Virus record (IMG/VR): IMGVR_UViG_3300013103_000901
Coordinates: 1-35,749 of that record
DNA: 35,749 bases
Source of the DNA: a virus
Strand: one strand, 5' to 3'
In this document: in pieces, positions 23,584 through 30,718 of the stretch
Layout: the number at the start of each line of letters is the position of its first letter
Position numbering within the stretch: position 1 is the first letter of the stretch
The notes under the pieces: generated by a model
What the model was told of the DNA's origin: nothing
What the model saw: the letters and a program-made list of their open reading frames with translations, nothing else
The model's database searches: none
Translations under genes and position numbers: made by a program

Positions 23584-23880
23584 TTAATCCTTTTCTGTTC
23601 TTTTTTGTTCTGCTATATAAGCATCGTGTTTTTTTTCAAGTTGCTCACCTTCTTCATCTGCTTGCTTATTAAGTTTATCTGTGTGATCAGGAAATCCTTC
23701 CAAATATTTATTTAGATAACGACCTTTTAAAAGCGTTCCCGTGCCCCCGAAACTATTATTTTTACACAGAGTATTACAAGAAGAACACACAGAAGTATGT
23801 TCTTTTCCATTTAAAAGAATGGGTTGGCGCTCTTCCCATGTTTTATTACATTTGGGGCATTTAAATCTATACGTCGGCAT
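23584..23880 (-). CDS. FmdB-like zinc ribbon protein, 98 aa
   Basis: I start it at MPTYRFKCPKC (ATG 23880-23878), preceded by AGAGGA, because this is the normal FmdB-family N-terminus; a longer frame adds ten residues with no site. The motif is YRFKCPKCNKTWEE, then CSSC about 20 residues on, giving a four-cysteine zinc ribbon, then a glycine segment (SFGGTGTLLKG) common in the family. The C-terminal 40 residues are charged and helical. FmdB-like proteins are putative regulators or RNA polymerase partners of poorly known role. It overlaps the 97-residue gene by 14 bases and precedes the polymerase by one base. Confidence 0.82.
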   Translation of the reverse strand: MPTYRFKCPKCNKTWEERQPILLNGKEHTSVCSSCNTLCKNNSFGGTGTLLKGRYLNKYLEGFPDHTDKLNKQADEEGEQLEKKHDAYIAEQKRTEKD

Positions 23881-24160
23881 TTTTCCTCTTATTGTATAAT
23901 TTGTACGCACTAATAAGTTCAGTATAAAATGAAGCTACTTTAAGAATAGACATAAATTTTATATCATTATGTACATTGTCCTCAAGGTATCCCTGTGTAA
24001 TTAAAAACGCTATAAAATCTTCTGATAACTTATATAAATCAACGCGTACTTTAGATGAAAGCTTCATAGGAATTATACTTATTTCTAACTCCGGAAGTAA
24101 TTCATTAGTATTACTACATACTTTAGACGTTTTAGGTGTCTTATCTTCCGGAACTGCCAT
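23867..24160 (-). CDS. Hypothetical protein, 97 aa
   Basis: Not recognised. After a polar N-terminus, residues 38-92 form helices with a hydrophobic face (LYKLSEDFIAFLITQGYL, ILKVASFYTELISAYKLY), compatible with a small helical bundle. No metal site or enzyme motif is present. It overlaps the dUTPase gene by 20 bases and the FmdB-like gene by 14. It may be a small accessory of nucleotide metabolism or replication; that is inference from position. Confidence 0.68.
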   Translation of the reverse strand: MAVPEDKTPKTSKVCSNTNELLPELEISIIPMKLSSKVRVDLYKLSEDFIAFLITQGYLEDNVHNDIKFMSILKVASFYTELISAYKLYNKRKNADV

Positions 24161-24614
24161 GTCCTTTATCTCCTCTATCAGTTGTAGGTAATTTATTTAT
24201 TTTCTTTAAAGAAGGAGTCTCTGCTTTATGGAATAAAATTTGAGCAATTTTATCCCCTTTTAAAATTGTAAAAGTTTCTTTACGAATTGTTCCAGTATCT
24301 TCTACTTTTGCCGCAATATTCATTACCCACAAAGTAATTTCTCCAGTAAAACCAGGATCAATTACACCATGGTGTACGTATAAGCCTCTTTTACCATAAC
24401 TACTTCGCGTATTTATTTGTGCAAACATACCTTCAGGTAAAGCTAAATGTACGCCTGTTTTTATAGTAGCGCATGTTCCAGGCAATACATCCATATCTTC
24501 TATAGCGTATAAATCATAGCCTACATCGTGCGTATACGCACGTGTAGGCATTTTTGCATCTTCATTATCTAAATATATCCCAACTTTATTTAATTTATTA
24601 TTTGAAGTAGCCAT
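24141..24614 (-). CDS. dut: dUTPase (dUTP diphosphatase)
   Basis: The trimeric dUTPase motifs appear in order: HDVGYDLYA (1), INTRSSYGKRG (2), GVIDPGFTGEI with the catalytic aspartate (3), KGDKIAQILF (4) and RGDKGHGSSGR (5; usual aromatic residue replaced by His). The enzyme turns dUTP into dUMP and pyrophosphate, keeping uracil out of DNA and feeding dTMP synthesis. At 157 residues it is of normal size and intact. Its start overlaps the GroES stop by one base (TAATG). The pairing with a UDG-like polymerase domain is a coherent uracil-control theme. Confidence 0.95.
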   Translation of the reverse strand: MATSNNKLNKVGIYLDNEDAKMPTRAYTHDVGYDLYAIEDMDVLPGTCATIKTGVHLALPEGMFAQINTRSSYGKRGLYVHHGVIDPGFTGEITLWVMNIAAKVEDTGTIRKETFTILKGDKIAQILFHKAETPSLKKINKLPTTDRGDKGHGSSGR

Positions 24615-24919
24615 TATACCTCCTTCACGATAGTTAAAAGCTCTGATTCACGGATAACTAAATAATTATCTTTACCGTCAGTAATTTCAACGGTATTATA
24701 TCCACTTTTGCCAAATACTACCAAGTCGCCTTCTTTTACTTTGGTAGGAATAAGTGTTCCATCAGTAGTTACTCTGCCTGGGCCTACAGCGATTACGGTA
24801 CCTTCACCTGGTACAGCGGCGGCTGTATCAGGAATAATAATATTACCTACCATAGTATCGCCTGAAATTTCTTTTACTTTAAGAACAACTCTATCTTCAA
24901 TTGGTTCGAATTTACGCAT
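24614..24919 (-). CDS. groES: GroES co-chaperonin
   Basis: At 101 residues it has the full Cpn10 layout: FEPIEDRVVLKV at the start, a mobile loop with the hydrophobic tripeptide in GNIIIPDTA that binds GroEL, EGTVIAVGPGR, and the end DNYLVIRESELLTIV. It forms the heptameric lid of the chaperonin. It follows groEL after nine bases, the reverse of the usual bacterial groES-groEL order, and the dUTPase start overlaps its stop. Phages that carry a chaperonin often lack a classical GroES, so a cognate pair is notable. It likely helps fold phage capsid or replication proteins. Confidence 0.95.
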   Translation of the reverse strand: MRKFEPIEDRVVLKVKEISGDTMVGNIIIPDTAAAVPGEGTVIAVGPGRVTTDGTLIPTKVKEGDLVVFGKSGYNTVEITDGKDNYLVIRESELLTIVKEV

Positions 24920-24928
24920 TATTAACTC

Positions 24929-26608
24929 CTACATCATTGGCGGCATATTACCGCCACCTGGTACGGCAGGCATCCGGGCTGCACCTGCGTTATCATTAAT
25001 ATCATCGGCAATGTCATCTACCACTACTGCGGATAACGTCAACAGGATTCCTGCAACAGAAGCAGCATTACGTAATGCGCTTATAGTTACTTTAGTGGGA
25101 TCCACTACTCCTTGTTCTATCATATCACCATACTGTCCAGTAACTAAATTGTAGCCCCAATTTAATTTATCTTTAGGCGTTTGTAATTCAATATTATTTT
25201 GAATAACTTCACCAGATAGTCCAGCATTTGTGCAGATTTGGTAAAAAGGTGTTTGAAGTGCATCGTATACAATACGTATACCTTCTGAAATATCTTTACT
25301 ATTAAAAGTATCCGTAGCTTTTAGGTCTAGGAGTGTAGAAGCTACTTGTGTATAAGCAATACCACCACCAGGGACAATACCTTCTTCAACCGCGGCACGG
25401 GTAGCATGCAAAGCATCTTCCACACGAGCTTTCTTTTCTTTCATTTCAGTTTCAGTAGCGGCGCCAACATGTAGTACAATTACGCCTCCGGTTAATTTAG
25501 CTAAGCGCTCTTGAGCTTTTTCCTTATCAAACTCACTTTGACTATTATTAATAAGCTCTTTAGTAAGCTCTATTCGCTTAACTATATCGGATTCTATACC
25601 CTGTCCTCCGATAATAGTGCAAGAATCTTTACTTGCGATAATTTTATCCGCATTACCTAAATCTTGCAAAGTAACTGCGTCTAATTGTAATCCTAGCTCA
25701 TCTGAAATAAGCCGGGCACCTGTTGCCGCAGCTAAATCTTCTAATTGTTCTTTTTGATTATTACCAAAACTAGGCGCCTTAACTGCACAACATTTAACCT
25801 GTCCTCTTAAAGAATTTACTGCCATTACTTGTACTGCAGTACCGTCTACATCCGCAGCTATAATCATCAAAGGACTACCGTTTGCCGCACATTTTCCCAT
25901 AATAGGTACAATCTGCGTGTGATTACTAATTTTTTTATCTGTAATCAAAATTTTACAATTATCTAGCTCACTAGTAAGTTTATCTGTATTAATAAAATAA
26001 TGAGATAAATAACCACGTGAAATTTCCATACCTGAAACTGCTTCTGTAAATGTCTCAAATGTTTGAGATTCTTCAACAGTAATAACACCATCCACACCCG
26101 CTTCTGCCATAGCATCTGCTATAAGATTGCCTAGCACCGGATCATTGTTCGCAGATATAGTTGCAACAGATTTTAATTTTTCCGCATCCACTTCTATGGA
26201 TAATTTCTTTAATTTTTCTATAGTAGCATTAACGGCTATTTCTATACCCTGTTTTATAAAAGTAGGATTAACTCCAGCGTTAATAGCCTTAATCCCCTCA
26301 GCTATGATGGATTGTGCCAATAGAGTAGCCGTGGTAGTACCATCGCCCGCATTATCTGCAGTACGTTGCGCTACTTCTTTTACTAATTGAGCGCCTGCAT
26401 TTTCAAACGCATCTTTTAAAGTGATTTCCCTTGCCACTGACACGCCGTCTTTAGTTACAACAGGTACTCCTCCGAAAGACGAACCCAGTGCAACATGGCG
26501 CCCTTTAGGTCCCAGAGTAACTTTAACTGTATTCGCAAGTATATCTACGCCCTTACGTACCCGACTAACCGCATCTTCTCCGTGCTTAATTTGTTTACCC
26601 TTCAACAT
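24929..26608 (-). CDS. groEL: GroEL chaperonin
   Basis: This is a complete 559-residue GroEL: TLGPKGR (31-37), KDGVSVAREI (53-62), the ATP-site GDGTTT (88-93) and the EMKEKKARVEDALHATRAA segment carrying the ATP-hydrolysing aspartate. It ends in a glycine/methionine tail (GGNMPPMM) as in bacterial GroEL. The sequence is strikingly bacterial-like, whereas most known phage chaperonins are more divergent. It probably folds phage proteins that the host chaperonin cannot handle. It sits between QueC and GroES in the same operon. A host origin by transfer is likely but the donor cannot be named here. Confidence 0.96.
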   Translation of the reverse strand: MLKGKQIKHGEDAVSRVRKGVDILANTVKVTLGPKGRHVALGSSFGGVPVVTKDGVSVAREITLKDAFENAGAQLVKEVAQRTADNAGDGTTTATLLAQSIIAEGIKAINAGVNPTFIKQGIEIAVNATIEKLKKLSIEVDAEKLKSVATISANNDPVLGNLIADAMAEAGVDGVITVEESQTFETFTEAVSGMEISRGYLSHYFINTDKLTSELDNCKILITDKKISNHTQIVPIMGKCAANGSPLMIIAADVDGTAVQVMAVNSLRGQVKCCAVKAPSFGNNQKEQLEDLAAATGARLISDELGLQLDAVTLQDLGNADKIIASKDSCTIIGGQGIESDIVKRIELTKELINNSQSEFDKEKAQERLAKLTGGVIVLHVGAATETEMKEKKARVEDALHATRAAVEEGIVPGGGIAYTQVASTLLDLKATDTFNSKDISEGIRIVYDALQTPFYQICTNAGLSGEVIQNNIELQTPKDKLNWGYNLVTGQYGDMIEQGVVDPTKVTISALRNAASVAGILLTLSAVVVDDIADDINDNAGAARMPAVPGGGNMPPMM

Positions 26609-26614
26609 TACCTC

Positions 26615-27313
26615 CTACAATTTATTATTAAAATTTATTTGTAATTCTTCCCACTGCGCATCTGAAACTAAAGGATCTTTAATTCCCGCTAAAATAAACG
26701 CATTTATACGTTCTACACATGCATCACATTTTAAACAAGGTTTTGAACCGTTAGAATAGCATGTCCAGGTATCCTCATAAGGTACACTAAATTTAGTATG
26801 CCCTAAAGTGATAATATCCTCTTTATAACTATCTATAAAAGGTGTTTGAATTTTTAAATCATGGACTGTTCCACCTAGTCTAAGACTATCTTGTAAAGAT
26901 TTGAAAAAAACACCACGACAATCTTCGTAGGAGGCTAAATCTTCATGCGTTGCGCCAATATATACTGTATTTAAATTATGCTGCTTACAATAAGCCGCGC
27001 AAAGAGTAATTAAAATAGTATTTCGAAATGGCACAACAGTTGATGTTTGCCTATGTTCCTTTTGTTCTGGGATAGCTAAAGATGAATCAGTTAAAGGAGA
27101 CCCTCCAAAAATAGTTAAGTCAAACGGAATAATAATATGTGGAATATTATTAAGTTTGCATAATTTTTTTGCACATTCTAATTCTTTTACGTGACGCTGT
27201 CCATAGTTAACAGATACAGCGTGTACTTCTTCACATTGTACTAATGCTAAATATAATAAAGTAGCACTATCTGCGCCTCCACTTAATAATACTGCTCCTT
27301 TATTGCGTCGCAT
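26615..27313 (-). CDS. queC: QueC, 7-cyano-7-deazaguanine (preQ0) synthase
   Basis: QueC uses ATP and ammonia to turn 7-carboxy-7-deazaguanine into preQ0. Residues 11-16 (SGGADS) are the PP-loop ATP-binding motif. Near the C-terminus CYSNGSKPCLKCDACVER supplies four cysteines for the structural zinc. At 232 residues it is full length. Its ATG overlaps the stop of the phosphoribosyltransferase gene by one base. QueD and FolE2 lie upstream in the same operon, and QueE (the intermediate step) is not in the window. In phages preQ0-derived bases are put into DNA to resist restriction. Confidence 0.95.
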   Translation of the reverse strand: MRRNKGAVLLSGGADSATLLYLALVQCEEVHAVSVNYGQRHVKELECAKKLCKLNNIPHIIIPFDLTIFGGSPLTDSSLAIPEQKEHRQTSTVVPFRNTILITLCAAYCKQHNLNTVYIGATHEDLASYEDCRGVFFKSLQDSLRLGGTVHDLKIQTPFIDSYKEDIITLGHTKFSVPYEDTWTCYSNGSKPCLKCDACVERINAFILAGIKDPLVSDAQWEELQINFNNKL

Positions 27314-27774
27314 TAAAAATGCTCCCTTTTTGTATTCTCATACGGAAAAACCACCCATTTATTAGGTGTTTCTGCCGCAGTAAAATTAACTTTATTTTCA
27401 TCGGATATTTTTGTACTCATATTATAAAATACACTAACTGTAGTACAAATAAACCCCTTATCTTGAAAAAATTTAGTACATTTAACAAATGTTTCACCTG
27501 TATCTAATATATCATCTACTAACAGTATTTTTTTACTGATTATAGGAGAAATAGGCAACGAAATAGAAGTTCTTTCCCTTCCATCAGGGCGTAAAAGATA
27601 CGGGTCAAAGGAAATCATAGGAAGTTGTAGCGCATGCGATAAATATACAGCAGGAATTAAACCGCCACGCGCTAAACCTACAATGACTTGATTATTAGTC
27701 ATTCCAACGTATTTTTTTATCTTTTCAAGTAATACGATATACTCTTCCCAAGTTACGTATAAGTTATTATCCAC
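27313..27774 (-). CDS. Gpt-like purine phosphoribosyltransferase, 153 aa
   Basis: The PRPP-binding signature KKILLVDDILDTGETF (residues 81-96) and the N-terminal VIVGLARGGLIPAVYLSHAL (30-49) identify a type I phosphoribosyltransferase of the Gpt/HPRT group, which joins a 6-oxopurine such as guanine, xanthine or hypoxanthine to PRPP. The length matches Gpt. It begins with GTG at 27774 overlapping the stop of the upstream zinc ribbon gene (TAGTG) and is translationally coupled to queC. Its setting inside a preQ0 operon raises the possibility that the base is preQ0 itself, giving a nucleotide. That substrate is my inference; ordinary guanine salvage is the alternative. Confidence 0.85.
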   Translation of the reverse strand: MDNNLYVTWEEYIVLLEKIKKYVGMTNNQVIVGLARGGLIPAVYLSHALQLPMISFDPYLLRPDGRERTSISLPISPIISKKILLVDDILDTGETFVKCTKFFQDKGFICTTVSVFYNMSTKISDENKVNFTAAETPNKWVVFPYENTKREHF

Positions 27775-27911
27775 TATTTAACGGCTCCACAAACCGTACA
27801 CGTAGCTTTTTTCTGATCTAAAGATAAATTACAAATTCTTATCTTTTTGCCATACTTTTTATCTTGGTACTCACTTACACATGTACATCTTTTTTTAATT
27901 GTGCCGGACAT
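27774..27911 (-). CDS. Small zinc ribbon protein, 45 aa
   Basis: A 45-codon frame starts with ATG at 27911 after the strong site AAAGGAGGT and ends with TAG overlapping the next gene's GTG start. The peptide has CTC near residue 9 and CTVCGAVK at the end, plus a further C near residue 27, forming a compact zinc-binding unit that is otherwise basic. It fills the 147-base gap between folE2 and the phosphoribosyltransferase. The excellent ribosome binding site and tight coupling argue that it is expressed. A role in the preQ0 pathway is possible but unproven. Confidence 0.8.
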   Translation of the reverse strand: MSGTIKKRCTCVSEYQDKKYGKKIRICNLSLDQKKATCTVCGAVK

Positions 27912-27921
27912 ACTACCTCCT

Positions 27922-28737
27922 TTAAGATAAAATCCAATCTTTACTTAAAAAAGCTACTGCTTCATGGTGATGAATAGATTCATCCGCAGCACTTTTAATA
28001 TGATAATGCTTAATACCATGCTCATCTAACATAATGGCTACGTCACGTACCATATCCTCAACAAATTTAGGATTTTCGTACGCTTGCTCGGTAACCCATT
28101 TCTCATCTTCTCTTTTTAACACAGGAAAAATAGGGCAACTCATACAATTTTCAATGCCTTCAATAATATCTTCGACCCAGTATAATGAATCGTTTAAAAC
28201 TAATTGTACTGTAGTACAGTTTCGTTGATTATGTGCACCATAATCAGAAATTTGTTTACTACACGCGCACAGTGTAGTGCCAATCACAGCAACTTTGACA
28301 ATAAAATCGTATTTATTATCCACCATCTTTCCAATAAACTCAATATTATATCCCTGCATGCCTTTAGTTTTGGATACTGGCGCAAAGCGGGGTAAAAAAT
28401 AATTAAATTTAATTGAAATATAGCCATCATCAGATTTCAATCTATTTAGCATATCTTTAATTATCTTTTCTAAACAGTCCCCTGAAATAGTTTCTGTTGT
28501 ATAAGACATTAAACACTCATTAAATCTACTCATATTTGAACCCGTGATATCCGCCGCGACAGATACATACATAGCTACTTCCGCATTAACTACCTCAGAT
28601 ATTCCGTCCTGCTCTTTTCTTTTAATAGTTAAAGGAACCTTGACTCTTTGAACTCCTACGCGCTCTATTCGTTTATTTCTAGTATCTTTGCTATTTTGCG
28701 CATCCGGTAGATCACATCTATTTACAGCTGTAGGCAT
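27922..28737 (-). CDS. folE2: GTP cyclohydrolase IB (FolE2)
   Basis: FolE2 opens GTP to dihydroneopterin triphosphate, the first step towards preQ0 and folate. The metal-site motif CACSKQISDYGAHNQR (residues 157-172) matches the family pattern C-P/A-C-S-K-x-I-S...GAHNQR, and SIHHHEAVAF near the C-terminus agrees with the family. FolE2 differs from the classical zinc FolE (type IA) in sequence and in accepting other metals. Length 271 residues is normal. It lies between queD and the zinc ribbon gene, coupled to queD by a one-base overlap, with AAGGAGA before its ATG. Phage preQ0 operons that I know of more often carry FolE. Confidence 0.93.
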   Translation of the reverse strand: MPTAVNRCDLPDAQNSKDTRNKRIERVGVQRVKVPLTIKRKEQDGISEVVNAEVAMYVSVAADITGSNMSRFNECLMSYTTETISGDCLEKIIKDMLNRLKSDDGYISIKFNYFLPRFAPVSKTKGMQGYNIEFIGKMVDNKYDFIVKVAVIGTTLCACSKQISDYGAHNQRNCTTVQLVLNDSLYWVEDIIEGIENCMSCPIFPVLKREDEKWVTEQAYENPKFVEDMVRDVAIMLDEHGIKHYHIKSAADESIHHHEAVAFLSKDWILS

Positions 28738-29297
28738 TAAATATTCTCCTTATATATGTCTTTCTTAGCCTCAAATTGATTAATTATATGCTCAGCAGTT
28801 AAAAAATTATCGTTATCCAATGTCAAACGCTCTTGATTCCACTGCTTCCTATTTAATGTAGCAAATGACGTAGGCGTTTCATACATTTTAATTTCATAGA
28901 GCCAAGCCTTATTTGGCCTAATACTATCAATCTTAGATTGAATTTCTTCCCACACATAATGTAAAATATTCTCAACTGTGGCTAATTTATTATTTTCTTT
29001 AAACCACGTAATATTATTAATTAATCTATGATCTAAATTTTCAATCACGCCTTCTTTTAATATTAATTTTAAATCTTTAAAATCTATGACATAACCAGTT
29101 TCTTCTGAAATAAATCCAGTAACGGCTACTTCTAAATGGTAAGTGTGCCCGTGAGGCTCTTCTACTCCTTCTTCTTTATATAAACAACATTTGTGAAATG
29201 TTTTTATATTTTCTTCTTTTGATAAATTTTTATTTACTAAATAGTGTGCCGCATCAAAAGTAAGATGTTTTACTACTGTGGCTAAAGATTGCGCCAT
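28737..29297 (-). CDS. queD: QueD, 6-carboxy-tetrahydropterin synthase
   Basis: QueD converts dihydroneopterin triphosphate to 6-carboxytetrahydropterin. Zinc histidines are seen in FDAAHYL (H18) and in HGHTYHLEV (49-55), the catalytic His/Asp in LDHRLIN (88-94) and the substrate glutamate in KMYETPTSFAT. The expected cysteine (C37 or C38) lies 11 residues before HGH; the common form has four, so a short insertion (KEEGVEE) separates them. At 186 residues it is somewhat longer than E. coli QueD. It overlaps the sigma-like gene by one base at its start and folE2 at its end. The family is sure; the effect of the insertion is not. Confidence 0.92.
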   Translation of the reverse strand: MAQSLATVVKHLTFDAAHYLVNKNLSKEENIKTFHKCCLYKEEGVEEPHGHTYHLEVAVTGFISEETGYVIDFKDLKLILKEGVIENLDHRLINNITWFKENNKLATVENILHYVWEEIQSKIDSIRPNKAWLYEIKMYETPTSFATLNRKQWNQERLTLDNDNFLTAEHIINQFEAKKDIYKENI

Positions 29298-30028
29298 TAT
29301 TTAAATCCTCCTATAATTCGTTTACATTTTAATAATCTAAAATTAATAGCATTTTGCGCTATTTTAACTTCTTTACTAATCTCTGTTTTAGAATACCCTT
29401 CTAAAAACATAGATAAAATTTTATTAGTAGTTGGGTTATGTTTTTTTGTATATTTTAAAAGTTTTTCTATAATTTGTTTATTACTGATATACTCTAAATG
29501 ATCAAAAGCCGGACCACCTACAAAATTTAGAATCTCTTGACTTGAAGAAGCGTGCGGTTTACTTAAAGACGCACCACATTTCCAACATACTGCAGGATTA
29601 TGCACATATTCTTCTGGAATACTTTCCTTATCTTTTACTCCTTTCTCCTTTTTCCTAATTTTTAAAATCTCTCTGGTCCACGCTTTTTTATTTTGTGAAG
29701 CATTGCATACAAAACATATTTTATATTTTCGCCCAGTTGTATTATGTATATAATTAATTGTTTTATTTCTTAATTGACGTTGCATTAACCAATGAAATTG
29801 CTTACCTTCTTCGGGTTTATACGAATTAAAAAGTCGCCACATATCAACAAATAAAATAGCAAATAACTCATCGGCATCCCATTTAGTAGATCCATTGCAC
29901 GCTGTGCGCGCCTGTGCTTTAATTATTGGAGTAGCTACTTTTGAAAATGCTGTAAAATATTTTTTATCTTTTGTTTCAAAAAAGTTTACTGCATTCTTGT
30001 CAATAATTCGAAAAATTTCTTTTGTCAT
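29297..30028 (-). CDS. Sigma-70-like factor with zinc-finger insertion, 243 aa
   Basis: Residues 51-95 (WDADELFAILFVDMWRLFNSY then FHWLMQRQLRNKTINYIH) resemble sigma region 2, which binds the RNA polymerase clamp and the -10 element. Residues 195-240 (LSMFLEGYSKTEISKEVKIA then INFRLLKCKRI) resemble the region 4 HTH. Between them lies an insertion with CFVC (105-108) and CWKC (148-151), an apparent zinc finger flanked by charged helices. T4 gp55 and SPO1 gp28 are divergent sigma factors that redirect host RNA polymerase to phage promoters, and this may be a counterpart. It starts the preQ0-GroESL-polymerase gene run, with its promoter targets unknown. A non-sigma HTH protein is the alternative. 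Confidence 0.6.
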   Translation of the reverse strand: MTKEIFRIIDKNAVNFFETKDKKYFTAFSKVATPIIKAQARTACNGSTKWDADELFAILFVDMWRLFNSYKPEEGKQFHWLMQRQLRNKTINYIHNTTGRKYKICFVCNASQNKKAWTREILKIRKKEKGVKDKESIPEEYVHNPAVCWKCGASLSKPHASSSQEILNFVGGPAFDHLEYISNKQIIEKLLKYTKKHNPTTNKILSMFLEGYSKTEISKEVKIAQNAINFRLLKCKRIIGGFK

Positions 30029-30040
30029 ATTTTAGCCTTT

Positions 30041-30718
30041 TTATTTAGTTACTTTTAATTCATTTAATTTTTTTATTGCTTTTTCATAAAATAAATAAAA
30101 TTTATTTTCTAATATTACCGGTGAAATTTTCTCCTCTACTTTTTTATTAAAAATATACTGAACTTCATCATACCATCTCCAAAAATCTTCAAAAACTTTA
30201 AATACTTCAATTATATTTGCACTCATTTGTCTTTCTTTATTATAAATAAACAAACATTTTTTCAAAATAGCAAGCTCTATTTTCGATTTAATTAAAGAAA
30301 ATTTATTATTTTTTGCATCTATCTTAATATTTTGTAATACATATGTATCAGAATAACCTATTTTTGTTGCTAATATATGTAAAGCTGTTTGAAAATCTAC
30401 TTCATTAAAATCCATAACAAAATCAAATACGCTTGAGCCTCTGCCACAACCAAAACAATGATATGTATTTGTAGCCGTATAAATATGTAAACTGGGCGTA
30501 TCTCTATCATCATGAAAAGGACATAATGCCACGTAATCTCCAGAAGTCTGTTCAATTAAATCTATGCCGTATTCTAAAACTAAATCAATTATATTAACGT
30601 GATTTAATATATAAGAAGTATCAATTTGTGCTTTAGTATTCTTCAGAGTCGTCTTCAATTGAGCCGGGTTCTGCTGTACTTGCTGCATCTCCGGAGACAT
30701 TTGAATTTTTATCGACAT
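30041..30718 (-). CDS. DnaG-type primase zinc-binding half (CHC2), 225 aa
   Basis: Residues 35-110 are the CHC2 zinc domain of DnaG: LCPFHDD with C66 and H69, then YHCFGCGRGSS with C88 and C91. This module reads the single-stranded template and sets primer start sites. The expected TOPRIM polymerase domain does not follow; it is in a separate gene at 13574-14230. Residues 115-225 are a helical region I do not recognise. ATG at 30718 has AGGAGA six bases upstream and lies within the helicase gene (86-base overlap), so it is translated after it. The CHC2 identity is firm; the interaction with the distant TOPRIM protein is inferred. Confidence 0.9.
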   Translation of the reverse strand: MSIKIQMSPEMQQVQQNPAQLKTTLKNTKAQIDTSYILNHVNIIDLVLEYGIDLIEQTSGDYVALCPFHDDRDTPSLHIYTATNTYHCFGCGRGSSVFDFVMDFNEVDFQTALHILATKIGYSDTYVLQNIKIDAKNNKFSLIKSKIELAILKKCLFIYNKERQMSANIIEVFKVFEDFWRWYDEVQYIFNKKVEEKISPVILENKFYLFYEKAIKKLNELKVTK

